Source: Trichoplax adhaerens (lineage: Eukaryota > Placozoa > Uniplacotomia > Trichoplacea > Trichoplacidae). Taken from it: a DNA stretch of 64,000 nt. The DNA is taken from contig NW_002060947.1 of NCBI RefSeq assembly GCF_000150275.1, forward strand, positions 7,744,482-7,808,481, given 5' to 3'. A program made the position numbers and the translations under genes. A model generated the notes under the pieces. That model did no database searches. It was not told where the DNA came from and saw nothing but the letters and a program-made list of their open reading frames with translations. Below, one piece after another: positions 27,301 to 43,319 of the stretch (within the stretch, counting starts at the first letter, position 1; every line of letters begins with the position of its first letter).

Positions 27301-30166
27301 ATTAATTCATTTTATGTATTCAATGAAATTTGCATATCAAGTAAATATCAACCGAAGTTACCTTCACAGTCAAATTAAATTTCTTAATATATGCCTTCTT
27401 AACTATAAAAGGGCTGAAATAAATTATAGTCTGAGTGATGAGGTCTATCATTAGCAAATTACTTTACAATTTCTAAAAGCACGCGACGTCAGTAATAAAA
27501 TCTTAAATACAGCATAGCATGTAGGCTGTACAATATTACAATTTACCTATTGCGATATCGATATCGCTTAGTAGTTTTACATATAAATGACTTTAGCGTT
27601 GCTTTACTGGGTAATCCATTTACTCTGCAAATCAAGACATACGTAAGTAACATTATTTGTGAAGGCGAAAGCCTGAAGTACGGCAGCTTAGTTGATTATA
27701 ATCATTTTAGGAAGATATCTTCTAGTCATTCAAGATTAGCAATGCAGTTTTTTTATAAGAAAAATCCGCTGGTAATTAACTGCTCTCAATTATTATATAT
27801 CATGAACATGATTATTGATCTTGTTTACTCCATACGTTACAAACGTACAATAAAACTCTTGTATTAGGTGTGTATTTTAGTTGTACTCCATAACTGATCA
27901 AGTAAAAAACGTACTAAAGCCATTGCACGAAGCTTCATTAAGGTTACTATACGAGCTAATTATCAACCATCAGTTTACTTTTATGTTAGATTATACGAAT
28001 TTTAAATACCTGTTAGACTTTGCTTTCTTTATTAGATAGTCTCTTAAATCATCGATAATTTCTTTTAAGTTCTTGGTGCTATTAGCCAAAAAAAATTACA
28101 ATTACAGTCTTTACTACTTTGTAAAGGTTATCTAATCTTCTAAGTCGCTAAAAGCAGAGCAAAACTTCTAAGAAACTACTAATGATACGTTATGGCTAGA
28201 CAGATAAATTTGCCTATTATATTAATTATGAGTATGAATGACATCGTAAGAACCATGTCATTTTTTCATCCAAGCAAGAAATTATTGTGGATTTACAGTA
28301 TCACTTAATTCCTGAATCTGCAATAAGAACTATTAACTTTAAGCATGCACTGAAATGGGTATAAGTCAAGATTAAAGTGAGGTACTTTGGCAGGTATAGA
28401 CAATATCAAATGCTAATATCAAAAGAGTGTAATGGTCACAAATATATAGCAATACGGCATTTGCACTGGTAAGCAACGCTTTGAAATTTGTACCTAAATT
28501 GAACTTTAGTTAATACTGGTACAGCAAATTCTTTAGGAAGGTTGAGCGAATTAGATCTAGATAATGGCTTGACTCCTAATTCCCGCTATGATCATGATCG
28601 AAATTGTTGTTACCACAACGTAAAATATTTTTTATGTACATATCATCTTTACTTAAAGATCTAAGAATTAATACAGATGCACAGGAATTGCTTACCTTCT
28701 TCTTTGGGGTTTGCTTTGATATTCGTTTCTAAACGATAGTTAAGGTATAAAATTCACAGTTTAGCAATTGAATATCATCCTTACTGACATATTACCAAAA
28801 TTAAGATATTTCTATAGTCGTAGGTTGCACCGTATCGTCTACAACAAAAACCTACCCGTGATTTCCCCATTTTCTCCGATAAAAGTGCCTAGCGAAATCA
28901 TCACAGTTAAAACTTTTGTTTCAATCATTTCATATCACATGTTTATCGCACCATCACAAAATTCACTTTATATGAACATAGATTATTAAAATTTTGTTAC
29001 GATGCAGCCAGGTATAACCAGAGTTAATAGTAGAAAGGTCTCTTTCAAAGCATGCAATAATCTTATGCATAATATCTTTGCCACTATTTTATATTAAGAG
29101 CATGAGATGAAGTGAGCCTGTGCAAAATAATATTAATCTTTTGCATCAAGACATAATTGTAAAGTTCTAGAAAGTCCTTGACTATAGGGTAAACAGCAAG
29201 CAACGCTGTTGCTACATGACGCTTTAATCATACCTATCTACAAAATTAGAAGCTCTAAATTACATCGGATTGCACGTTTTGTGCTTAATATTTTAAAAAA
29301 TATTAAACCTTACAATGTGTTATTCGGGATCTCAAATAAGCAAAAATTCGTGGAATACCAATAGTGGGCTTAAGTTTGCTCGCAGGCCTATACTCGAAAT
29401 TTAACCAATTCGACCTATCTTTGATGACCTTCACAGATTACCTTACTGAAGTGTAGGTTTGCATATTGCAAACGGCAACGAGCATTAAGAATTAAACCAT
29501 GATTAAAGTACCGCTACCAATAGTGGAATTTTTGTAGAGTGCATATTTGTCGATTCGGTAAGACAAAATTTTCTAGCAATGAAGATACCGAAGCAAGAAT
29601 GCGACTTTCATACTTGCAGTAAGCACTAGAGGCGTGCAGTCAACGATATAATTAATAAAGGCTACTTATAATAAATATATGGGCACACGATGGGCTTAAG
29701 CAAACAAGCGGTCGCTATGAATCATAGAGTCGGTATATATCATAGGGAAGTGATCTTAGAGAGAGTCCGATAGCTGTACCTTGCCAGATTATTCTTTTTG
29801 CAAGGTAGTTTGGGATGACTACCACTATCGTAGTCAAAACAAGGAAAGTGCTACACATATCCTTATACGGTAAGTATTTAAAAGAGCGTGAGCATATTTC
29901 AATATGTTTTAAATAAAACCAGAAGATTTGGTATGGGTATTTGTGCTTTTCGCATTTCATACTAGAATTATCCAATTTCGTAATTACAACTTTAAATTTT
30001 AAAAAATCTCACTACTGTAGTAGTACGATAGAAACAGGATTCCTGAGATATATTGAGTCCTCACCTCTTCGTATGTTAATTTATTCTTCCCAGTAACGGA
30101 ACACGTCCAACACCGAGATCGATATAAATCAAGCCTTTCATAATATTTATCAATTGATTGAAAAGC
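24320..30166 (-). CDS. BAZ1 (ACF1/WSTF)-like chromatin remodelling subunit: WAC, DDT, WHIM; 5' end not found
   Basis: The protein resembles the large accessory subunits of ISWI remodellers. Best-supported exons: 30166-30065 (WAC), 27001-26746 (lysine-rich), 26621-26534, 26469-26408, 26187-26126 (DDT), 26051-25970, 25851-25746, 25647-25528 (WHIM), 25428-25369, 25266-25191, 25058-25023 (acidic linker), 24889-24716 (WHIM2/WSD), 24594-24514, 24421-24320. From 27001 to the stop every phase agrees. Diagnostic pieces: SRCWTCSVTGKNKLTYEE (WAC), PLPQILGDLLMSWKFLNTF (DDT), FEARVQLLRVLIDLVLESV (WHIM1), IGRDSSNRRYWGFDG and KLYVEDENGQWMYYC (WSD). Possible small exons at 28728-28696, 28078-28010 and 27560-27541, plus one ending at 27201, are less certain. 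The frame ends in TAA soon after KPYLG, where BAZ1 proteins continue to PHD and bromodomain; none is visible here. The N-terminal start of WAC was not located. Confidence 0.9.
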
Positions 30167-32780
30167 CTATAATGGAGCCGAAGTTAAAACTATTATTAAG
30201 CTATCAGAACGCTGTTAGTATTTCATTTTAATTTTCTACATCAAAGATTCTATCAAAAGTAAGCTAATTCCAAATAACTACATTTGCTACATAGGACCTA
30301 CATGGATTCAAACAAAGTGCACTACGCAATTTATTAAGAGCTTAAACGATTAATTATCACAGTAAAACAATCAATACATCACTTTATATTATCTAGCGAG
30401 AAGTCATTAGTGCACGGTATCATAACTTTGGCAATGTTTATGTAATGATTACTTTCAAGTCAAGTAACTCTATCTCGATACCGTAATGTATTAAAAGCTT
30501 TAAAGCAATGTACTGTAAGTTAATAATATTAACTGGGTTGGAATAATCAGTGCAATAAATACGATTATTAATCTAGTTTTTAAGCTACAACAGTGCTTCA
30601 AAAATAAATTTCTAAAAAGTGTGGGAACATTCTAACAGGACATAAGCTATGTTATATGATAATTTTATTTTTAATTAGGGACAATTTAGAATCGCTGCAT
30701 TCATGTCGCTACTAATTACTAATTTGTCATCTATTGCAAATAAGGCAAATCTAACAATTTGCCCTAAAATTGTAATTAAATCGACGGGATGAGAGCATCA
30801 ATAATTACCATTTACACTTTGCAATACTACTGTACTGTACTTATATTATGGAGTGCAGTCAATACTGAGATCAGATCTCTTCTGCTCCTAGAGTTACAAT
30901 GCGCGTACAGTAAAGTAAAGGGATAAATGTTAAATGCCTACCATTTACGGTACGACGGTATTTATAATTTTAGCACGCACAATTTTACTGTAGCTAATCT
31001 TGCCTATGATGCTAATACAATAATATGTAGGCAATACAGCATAAGACATTGCTAGATTGCTCGTATTCAACTAGATCGCTGTCCAAGGAGGCAATTAAAT
31101 CTAATCGCTCATACGAGTACAGTAATAATTAAATTTGTAATCCCTACAACAGTATATCCAACTATGCTATACTGTACATCTGGGTTGCATTGTAGACATT
31201 CTCATTCCAAAAGGACAATTTCGTTATGAGAACAGATAAATAATACTGTAATCCTATAGAACCTACTCTACTGTCGTATCTCGCTCGTCTTCTGATTCAA
31301 AAGCTCAGAAGGCGACAATTTCATTCATTACAATTGTATACGTGCATATAGATGATGATATCATTCTATACGATACTGTCGTGTTAGCGTCCAAATGAAA
31401 TACGAGCAAGGACATTAATAGTTATTACCAATGATCATTATCGAACGAATTTCAAAAGAACATCATATCCATTTGGATTCTGTTGTTCATAGCTCCTACC
31501 GTACTACGAGAATCATGTCATTCTATTGATCAGTGTACGAGCTTACTGCAATCATTGAATGACAGCTCGATTAAACAGCAACTACCGTATGAATTTTCAA
31601 TATACAGTAGAGAGCAAGAGTTTCATCGATGGTGATTACAATTTAAAGCGTGGATACAGAGGATAATATGACGATCATTATTTCAGTTCTTCTTGTCCAA
31701 TTTATACCATATTACACCTAAGGATATCCATGACTATTCTCCCTGATTATGCTACTTATACAAGCATATGGAATTAGCCTAGCCAATTCACCATCAGTGA
31801 AAGAATACCATCCAATGTATAGAAGACCTAACCAATTACCAAGTCTAGTAATAATCTATCACCCAAGTAGGTGTTGCAAAGAAGGATATCGCTTATCCGT
31901 TGACTACAGTAGCATCAGACTAGCATTGCTGAGTACCGCATGATACATCACCAGCACCATTTGCAATCTAGAAAGTTAGTACTGAATCATCTTTCATCCA
32001 TCTTTCAGTGTATAACTGAACTCTATCTATCAACAGTCTCTCAACTCAAGAACTGCCATGGCAATTTTATTGGTTATTCTCGGTCTTGTTCCATGACCAC
32101 TCGACAACTTGCTCAATTTGAAAATGGTCTATGCATGGCAGTCATGAGGATGCAGTCAGAAGATGTGAGGAAGAGTCGACTGGCTATCATTTTTAAAGCC
32201 CAGGTCCAGAATTTCCATTCATCGTCGTCCACGATCAATCCCACTATGTTCATTGTACTTCTATTCCTTAGTAGTCTATAAACTGAACGACTACTATAGA
32301 AATACATCTCTTTTCTCATTTCACTAGCCTTCTTTCTCAGTAACTGGCCCTCTATCTTATTTTCATTGCAATTATTGCTAGGTATGACTATGACGACATT
32401 TGCTCTGACGTGGAGAAGAATGCCACCTGTCTTCTCCACTGGCGGGAAAGTTTAATGTTACATTGTTTCCAGTTGTCTTACCTCGTTAGTAAAGCGAATA
32501 ACGAATAATTCACAATTCCTATCCAGTGATTTGGATAGCTTGGCTTTGGGTTGCCATTGATTTCCTTTCAATAACGGCATCGTTCAGCAAGAATCTCTTT
32601 GCAAGCAAATTTTCAATGGCACCAAGAAGAGAATTATTTCAGCTAGCTGACAGCAGAAATTGGCTGGGAGCCACGATTATATAGGCTAGTATGCAGTTGA
32701 CTTGGCAGGACAGACCGTACAGACGTAAACCATCGCTCCATACAGTGCGCGGTTCGGTCCGCACGTGTGTGCTGATTACC
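30167..32780. other. Upstream region of the BAZ1-like gene, no exon identified
   Basis: The first WAC exons and the promoter of the BAZ1-like gene should lie here, but I could not recognise them. Open frames at 31749-31943 and 31940-32281 (plus) and 32113-32439 (minus) have no recognisable domain. Scattered ACTGTAC/GTACAGT words occur from about 30.82 to 31.6 kb. Confidence 0.45.
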
Positions 32781-33600
32781 TAAGGCTCAGATACTGTACT
32801 GTACACTGTATAGTACAAGTTTTAGAGGTACAGTACTCATGGTCTAGTCCGTTCCGGTCTAGTCCGATCCGATCCAGACCAGAGCTACATCGCTGTGCTC
32901 ATACTGACAGATTGACCGATTGACTGTACTTGATTGACTTGTACAGGACTTGTACAGTATCTCATTTTAATTAATTAAATTAAAAAGCCAAATTATTCAG
33001 CTTTATATTCGTATAATTTTTATTACATTTTGATTCACTCTTGTGATTTTAGGGCACCTTAAAGTACTCTGATTCGAACTGGTTCACGCTGTACTTGATT
33101 GATTGATTGAATGTCCAGTACAGTACTGTACTGGAGTCGCTGGTACTGAACTATACTGTACTCTACTGTACTGAACTATACTGTACTCTACTGTACTGTA
33201 CAGTGTACAGTACTGTACAAGTTTTAGAGGCACTCATGGTCTAGTCCGACCCGGTCCAGACCAAAGCTACACCACTGTGCTCGTACTGACAGATTGACCG
33301 ACCGTCTTCACGAATTTGATTAATGCTGGCTGATATGGAAAGGTTCAAGGTTGGACTACAGTAAGGTATTGTACTGAAGTCCCTGGTATTGTACTGTACA
33401 CTATACTGTACTATACAAGTTTTAGAGGTAATCTTGGTCTAGTCCGATCCGGTCCAGACCAGAGCTACACCACTGTGCTCATACTGACAGGCTGACCGAC
33501 CGTCTTCACGATGGCTGGACCACAGTACGGTGGCTCACTCCACAAGGGTCAGCGCAATACGCCGTAACAACTTGAATTAATTATAATTAGTACAGTACTA
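32780..33600. repeat. GTAC-rich region with a roughly 95-bp core element in three copies
   Basis: The core begins TACAAGTTTTAGAGG and continues through GGTCTAGTCCGATCC, CCAGACCAGAGCTACA and CTGTGCTCATACTGACAG. Copies start at about 32814, 33215 and 33414. Each is preceded by a self-complementary run of ACTGTACAGTAC-type words. Copies 2 and 3 also share a downstream GACCGACCGTCTTCACGA tail, so they are the more recent pair. No frame is conserved between copies. Confidence 0.85.
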
Positions 33601-33609
33601 TACATAGCC

Positions 33610-34235
33610 ACTTTTCGCACATGCAGCTTTACAAGAGCTGATCTCGAGCTATAGAAAACCATGATAAGACTTCAATGATGCAGTGTTTTTACAGTAGGAT
33701 CATATTATAATATTCTACATACATATATTATCAAATTACTACCGTATTACTGAATGTACAAACTACGGTATTCATAAAGTTGTTTATTGTTTTAGAAAGC
33801 ACCATCTTTTACTGTAATTATCGTTACAGCTTAGCGACCAATAACTGTGAGAAGCACCGCCCGAGATCGCAGTAAGGGGTAGGCTTATTACCGCAAAATA
33901 TGTCACTACCGATGATCATAATTTATATAATATACAGGACAGTCTATACGCGTAAAGCGAGATATAAGGATCATTATTATTATTATTTTTACGCTTATCA
34001 ATGATGGTATTGCAGTCAATGTGACTTACTCAGAGTAATCATCTTTTACACTGAGTCAGCTCATAATTGCCGACAGTATTCAAAGTTCTGAACATACTGA
34101 AATAGAAGAGACATGACCAACTTCCTTATTTTTCAATTCAACGCAATATGCTTTACCACGACACCATAAGAATACAGCAATATACCTACTCAATATAAAG
34201 AAGCATTAATATTGGACTGCCAACTCTTTCACTAA
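33610..34235. other. Intergenic, no gene recognised
   Basis: AT-rich sequence with a short (ATT)n run near 33975-33990. No frame or RNA structure stood out. Confidence 0.4.
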
Positions 34236-34239
34236 TTTG

Positions 34240-35140
34240 GAGTATTATAAGCTCAGCTAATACATACAAATCTATTGATGAATACTTATTACAAATGAAT
34301 TAACTGTGATTTCAAATTATTACCATGTTATCCGTAAATTAATCGTGATCACGTATCACAAGCTCAGCTAATACATACAAATCTATTCTATGGATGAATA
34401 TTTATTACAAATGAATTAACTGTGATTTCAAATTATTACTATGTTATCCGTAAATTAATCGTGATCACGTATCACAAGCTCAGTTAATACATGCAAATCT
34501 ATTCTATGGATGAATATTTATTACAAATGAATTAACTGCGATTTCAAATTATTACTATGTTATCCGTATATTAATCGTGATCACGTATCACAAGCTCAGC
34601 TAATACATACAAATCTATTCTATGGATGAATATTTATTACAAATGAATTAACTGTGATTTCAAATTATTACTATGTTATCCGTAAATTAATCGTGATCAC
34701 GTATCACAAGCTCAGCTAATACGTATAAATCTATTGATGAATTTTTATTACAAACGAATTAACTGTGATTTCAAAAATTACTATGTTATCCGTAAATTAA
34801 TCGTGATCACGTATCACAAGCTCAGCTAATACATATAAATCTATGGATGAATATTTATTATAAATGAACTAACTATGAATTAAAATTATTATTATATTAT
34901 CCGTAAATTAATCGTGATCACATATCACAAGCTCAGCTAATACATACAAATCTATTGATGAATATTTATTACAAATGAATTAACTGTGAATTCAATTATT
35001 ACTATGTTATCCGTAAATTAATCGTGATCACGTATCACAAGCTCAGCTAATACATATAAATCTATGGATGAATATCTATTACAAATGAATTAACAGTGAT
35101 TTCAAATTATTATTATTATCCGTAAGTTAATCGTGATCGA
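34240..35140. repeat. Satellite-like tandem array, eight units of 110-116 bp
   Basis: The anchor GCTCAGCTAATACATA recurs at 34251, 34362, 34478, 34594, 34710, 34820, 34931 and 35041, giving spacings of 111, 116, 116, 116, 110, 111 and 110 bp. Most unit junctions carry the perfect 10-bp palindrome CGTGATCACG just before TATCACAAG. It is degraded before the seventh unit and at the right-hand end. Copies 2-4 are nearly identical, which implies recent homogenisation. Confidence 0.95.
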
Positions 35141-35736
35141 TCGGCATAAAATGTGCTATTGATGGCTGAGACGAGCATGTGCTAGTCCATCCATCCGACG
35201 TCTGCCAACTGCAATTTTAAAATACAATACGGTACTATACTGCGTATCCTTAGGGTGCACTAGAGCTAGAGAGCGTGTATGAGGTAAAAATAAATTGGAT
35301 CGGTTGAGCGTTTTCAGCAAGGTATCCAACGATTTCCAAGGCTTATGTCCTGATCAAGATTATTTTGCCGGTACCCAATGGATATTTATTTAAAATAGAA
35401 TTAATTGAGGTCAAAGACCTGGTAATAGCATTTCAGTTCTCCGGTAATTGATTTTTAAATTGATTAATCCACTTATAGCAACTTCAATTGAAGATAGGAC
35501 GACAGTCTTGAAGCAGACCAGCTGGAAATCAGCGAACAAGCTTGTGGAATCTTTTAGCCTAGTATAGTATATTAGTTGTGCTGGATTACAGACCTAGTGG
35601 ATCAACAAAAAATTCTACATATCATCATCTGATGATAGAAACGTAATTGTATTGCTCTTCTGAAGTTCTAATCATCACTCAAGGTCGGCGTTATCATTAC
35701 TGAGGCACCAAATATAATTCATTTGATTTTCAAAGT
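35141..35736. other. Upstream region of the lectin receptor
   Basis: This stretch lies between the satellite and the ATG of the FN3-lectin receptor gene. It probably includes its promoter; I see no clear TATA box or other diagnostic element. Confidence 0.35.
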
Positions 35737-37269
35737 ATGCAAAGTTTTACTCGTTCCGGCTCTTGCCTGCTCATCGTTCTTGTTGTCCTTACCTGGACGT
35801 CGCATTTAGTGCAAGGTATGAAAGAACATCATTAACTTTTGGTTGATATTTTAGAAAATGAATTGAAATAAGAATGAACAACATTACTGCTATATTACCG
35901 AGATAGAAATAGATGTTGTTACGTTAGACTATGATACGGCAATAAACGGATGATAAATGTTCTATCGCAGCAGGTGAGGAAATAGGAAGGACTCGTCGCC
36001 ATGTGACAGCCAAAGGTATACCCTTGCAGTAGACCATCGCTGCGACGAACTGATTTATTTTACTACACTAGAGTAGAGGACGAGTCATAAGACAACACTT
36101 TCCAAGTATTTTACACAATAGCACAAGTTAGCCTACTATTTAGCAAACCGTATATTGCATGTAGTAAAGAGAGTTTTCTTTCATGCGTAGGCATAGTCCA
36201 TGTTACTGTCAATCGTTTCCAAGATAACGCAAAAGTAACTTGGAATGTTGAAAAACTGGTAGCTCATCCTGGTGTAGCCATCGCGATTAAATATCGCCCA
36301 ATCAATTCAAAAAATCAATGGCTAAGTTACAAATCGGACATTAAAACTGTACAAGGATCTGCAACCGTATCTAGGCTTAATCCTCATATACGATATACTT
36401 ATGAAATAGCTGTTTATGAAGACAACTTATTGTACGCCCATAAAGTCGTCTCTCAGGAAGCTTGCACTAATGGATGGTCTTGGTACAACGGAAACTGCTT
36501 TGGTTACCTCAGCAACCAACTTGCATCATGGCAGGATGCAAGAAAATCTTGTCAAAGTTATCGTGGTGACTTAGCTACCGTTTCAAATCAAACTATTATG
36601 AATGTTATAAACAATTTTTCCGTCAAGAGGCATGCCTGGATTGGTACGTCAAACTATACTGTACGTGTAAACTGGCAATGACAGCAATTCATGACTTAAT
36701 GTTGCAATTAATTCAACTGTAGGTCTCAGGCGCCAGAACGGCAAATTTCAATGGGTAAATGGAGTTAGTTACAATTATTCTTACTGGGATGCTGGACAAC
36801 CTATTTCTAGAGGAAGAGATTGTGTAGCTTTAAACCCCGTCAACCCGAATAAAGGATATAATTGGATAACTCAACTATGTAGCTATTCCTATGCTTATAT
36901 CTGCCAAGCGCCAGGTATACACTATATCATAGTGTATTATTAATAATTTTATTTCATGTAGAACGCTACGGCAACAGTAAAATTGGGTAATGTATTTTAG
37001 ACTAACTAAAATATTATAACCACTTTTCAGAAATGGCTTCAAATCAACCAAACAGAAGTTACACATTATTAATAATTGTAGTTGTATCTACTGTAGCGGT
37101 TCTTGGTATAATCATTTTATGGCTAGCGTATGCACGAAAATATCCAAATTCCGTGTCAGGTCAAGGTCTGGCAAAGTGTCAAGCTATGTGCGGCAATATG
37201 TGTAGAAAGTCCCCCGATTACGGAAATTCTACCGTCAAGATCACACGCCTGGACGATGAAGCTGCGTAG
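35737..37269 (+). CDS. Single-pass membrane receptor with FN3 and C-type lectin domains
   Basis: Exons 35737-35815, 36191-36643, 36723-36914 and 37031-37269 total 963 nt, 320 aa, with all phases matching. Residues 1-26 form a signal peptide with a hydrophobic LLIVLVVLTW core. Residues about 28-115 are fibronectin type III-like (VTWNV, AIKYRPINS, RLNPHIRYTYEIAVYED). Residues 118-241 are a C-type lectin domain with six cysteines (118, 129, 147, 211, 230, 238), the WIG motif and WVNG. The sugar and calcium motifs EPN/QPD and WND are absent (QPI and NWI instead), so calcium-dependent sugar binding is unlikely. Residues about 253-275 form a transmembrane helix. The short tail has three cysteines spaced CxxxCxxxC (291, 295, 299). 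It is therefore a type I surface protein; the ligand is unknown. Confidence 0.92.
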
Positions 37270-39015
37270 TATATATATACATATCGGTTATTTACAATTT
37301 TATTACTCTTCAATACATTACTGCATACCTTTTTATGCTCTAAACTTGAACTATAAACTGAAACGATATAACGATATACAGCTTTAAGAATTTCGCCTTA
37401 CGGACTATTTATTTACTTGGCGAGTTCAAGTTGATGTACAAACAAAGGCAACTAGCGCTATTAGATTTCTAAAATAGTAATAATAATATTACTTGCCTTA
37501 GTCACACCATAAAGGGAATATTAATGCTTCATACTATTTATGCACTTTTGAGAAGATTGAATCCATTTTCTAAATTGCTTGTAATCAGTAGAACTCATTT
37601 TATGCTTGTAAAATGGTCACAACTCGATTGTAGACAATGTGGTGTCATCTTTGCACATTTCGGTCATCGTAAAATATGAAAGATAATTTCTATTAACAAA
37701 TGCTTAGACTGAAATTCAATTTGCGTAAGATTGATCTTGAAAGGTAATTTTTACCTAATAAACTAATTTGTAGTAAACATAACCAAAATATTTCACAATG
37801 GGTTAAGGTAAGCTGAAGCGATCAACTTAACTGATACAATTACACTATCACATTAGATTAAAATTGATATTTGTCGTATAGATTATGATTACGCTTCGTA
37901 CTATACATACAACTATAATGCTCTAGGATACTCTTTAAAATGTTTTTAATTTTAAGTAGTTTTGTACGGTATGATATCGTCTACATATACAATAGTTAAA
38001 CTTCTTAGTCTTACGAAAGCTTATCGCATTCTTAACCCTAGGAAACTGTAGCTCAATAATCAATTAGTAACCATGTAATGCCCGCAGCAATTATATCATT
38101 CCACGTGCTATCACTTACTATAGACTCGTTCAAGCGTCCGTTAAGCGTTATTATCGTCATATGCCTTATACAGTCCATTAATATTATAGCCCCATAATTA
38201 GCCCATAAACGGCTAATTATGATTATATACCGACAGGGAAATTCTACTACCTATACAGAGTTGAGCAAACATAGCAAGTTCCATTTGGCTCTTACAACAA
38301 AGAATTTTAAAAAGTAGCTAAAAGGAAATTCAGTCTTGAACTTAGATATGCCATTCGTAGTAGTAATAACAAAAGAAATCTCTCATGATCAAATTAAGTC
38401 TTTAATCGTTCATAATAGAACGCGAGCCAATAAATATACTTTTAACAGCATGAAGCAATGTGAATTTTCTAGATAACACTTACTTCCTGCGAAATTTCAC
38501 AGCGTCATCATCATTGCGAAGCAGAGTACAGTAATATACTGTATGTACAGGGCACTGATATTAAAATGATTCCAGAAAAAACCACCAAGTACTAGCAGAG
38601 TAGGCAAATTCCAAGGATAAGACAGCTACACGTGTGTCTAACATTGTAGTCGTATCAATTTCGTTTACAATAAAGGAGATTAGCAAATAAAATTTGAAAA
38701 TTTCACAAGTGTTTTCAAATCGCAATTATCAATTAATGCTGATATTTCATTCTCATGACGAGTTAATCGTTTTCATAGCAAGGTGCCGTGTCGCTAAAAT
38801 ACGAATTACAGCTGATCATAGAATTTTTTAAACACGTTAAGTATACAGGTAATGCATGCCCTCACTAAACAGTACAATATGGCAACAATATTTGCATAGC
38901 TGTACAACCTGTCGTTCAAATAATATTAAAGACAATTCTCCCAAAGTGTCGAATAGAAATAAATCAGTTTAATCAATTAATCACATTTCCATGAAGGAGG
39001 AAATGAGGAAAGCAG
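37270..39015. other. Intergenic between convergent genes
   Basis: This stretch lies between the stops of the lectin receptor (plus) and EMC3 (minus). It is AT-rich, and no gene, repeat or structured RNA was recognised. Confidence 0.45.
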
Positions 39016-42162
<3,147 letters not shown>

Positions 42163-42399
42163 GCCTGTAGAAGAACGCAATGAGAGAGAACTGCTTTAGG
42201 CTAGACACTTGAACAGTCAGTCAACAAGTACGATGGTGCTCGGTTCTAGCTTTCCGATACATGCCAATGACCAGCAAAATCTATGGTTGGATTGTTCTAG
42301 CTAGGAGCAAGCGTTGCCAATCGGATTTCTTTCTTCCTTTTTCCTTCTTTTCTTTGATCATGCGTACACGTGCAGCGCTCTCCAGGCATCAGTCTGTCC

Positions 42400-43078
42400 G
42401 TCTGGTTGATCAAAAGGCAAATTGCATTTGGAGAAGGACATGGCGCACAGACTTCTCTACTTTCAACAAATGGATAGCAGCAATATTGATATCCTAAACT
42501 ACTAGAGAGAGGCTATAGCAAGAGAAGAGGCAGACAACGACTGTTCAGTCTTCAGTACAAAATAATGATGACTATTCTTTATGGTTGACAAAAAGGCAAA
42601 TTGCCTTTTGAGAAGGGACTCTGCCCTTACTCTCAACAAATGCATAGCAATATTGATATCCTAAACTACTAGAGAAAGGCTATGGCAAGAGAAGAGGCAG
42701 ACAACGACTGTTCAGTCTTCAGTACAACATAATGATGAAGCTGACTTCTTTATGGTTGACCAAAAGGCAAATTGCCTTTTGAGAAGGGACTCTGCCCTTA
42801 CTTTCAACAAATGCATAGCAATATTGATATCCTAAACTACTAGAGAAAGACTATAGCAAGAGAAGAGACAGACAACGACTGTTCAGTCTTCAGTACAAAA
42901 TAATGATGACTATTCTTTATGGTTGACAAAAAGGCAAATTGCCTTTTGAGAAGGGACTCTGCCCTTACTCTCAACAAATGCATAGCAATATTGATATCCT
43001 AAACTACTAGAGAAAGGCTATAGCAAGAGAAGAGGCAGACAACGACTGTTCAGTCTTCAGTACAAAATAATGATGAAT
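42400..43078. repeat. Tandem array, four units of about 167-179 bp, upstream of EMC3
   Basis: The anchor AAAAGGCAAATTGCCTTTTG (first copy diverged) starts at about 42412, 42591, 42761 and 42928. Each unit continues with GGACTCTGCCCTTAC, CAATATTGATATCCTAAACT and GACAACGACTGTTCAGTCTT. The anchor contains the perfect inverted repeat AAAAGGCAATTTGCC-type arm pair around AATT, so each unit can form a hairpin. It lies about 240 bp upstream of the EMC3 start codon. Confidence 0.9.
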
Positions 43079-43104
43079 CGCAAAGTTTAGTAATTCATGA
43101 GTAA

Positions 43105-43315
43105 GCTCATGACTTGCGTCAACAGTCTATAAGTAAGGAAAATAGAAAGTGCTAGTGCAAACTCCCGTCGCTTTGCTGACGGTTTACGATAATGTGCTCA
43201 TTTAACAGATAGTATTACCATTTGTCGTAGACCTGTCAGAGGTTCAGTAACTTTATACCGTGTATGATCTCATGACTTGCGTGAACAGTTTATGAATAAC
43301 GAAAATATAAAGCAC
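43105..43315. repeat. Diverged direct duplication of about 161 bp
   Basis: CTCATGACTTGCGTCAACAG at about 43109 and CTCATGACTTGCGTGAACAG at about 43270 head two related segments, both followed by GAAAATA(G/T)AAA(G)-like sequence. The copies diverge after about 50 bp. Confidence 0.6.
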
Positions 43316-43319
43316 TATA

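Noticed and set aside
29715..29975. Minus-strand frame of 86 codons within the BAZ1-like gene
   Set aside because: Only a short piece (IPNYLAKRIIWQ, followed by a possible donor) could be a WAC exon; the similarity is too weak and the acceptor phase could not be tied to the 30065 donor, so it was left out of the model.
32113..32439. Minus-strand frame of 108 codons
   Set aside because: No recognisable family, overlaps a plus-strand frame of similar length, and no matching exon nearby; could be real but unsupported.
34240..35140. CRISPR-like reading of the regular 110-116-bp array
   Set aside because: The whole unit repeats, with no unique spacers, in a eukaryotic intron-rich context; it is a satellite.
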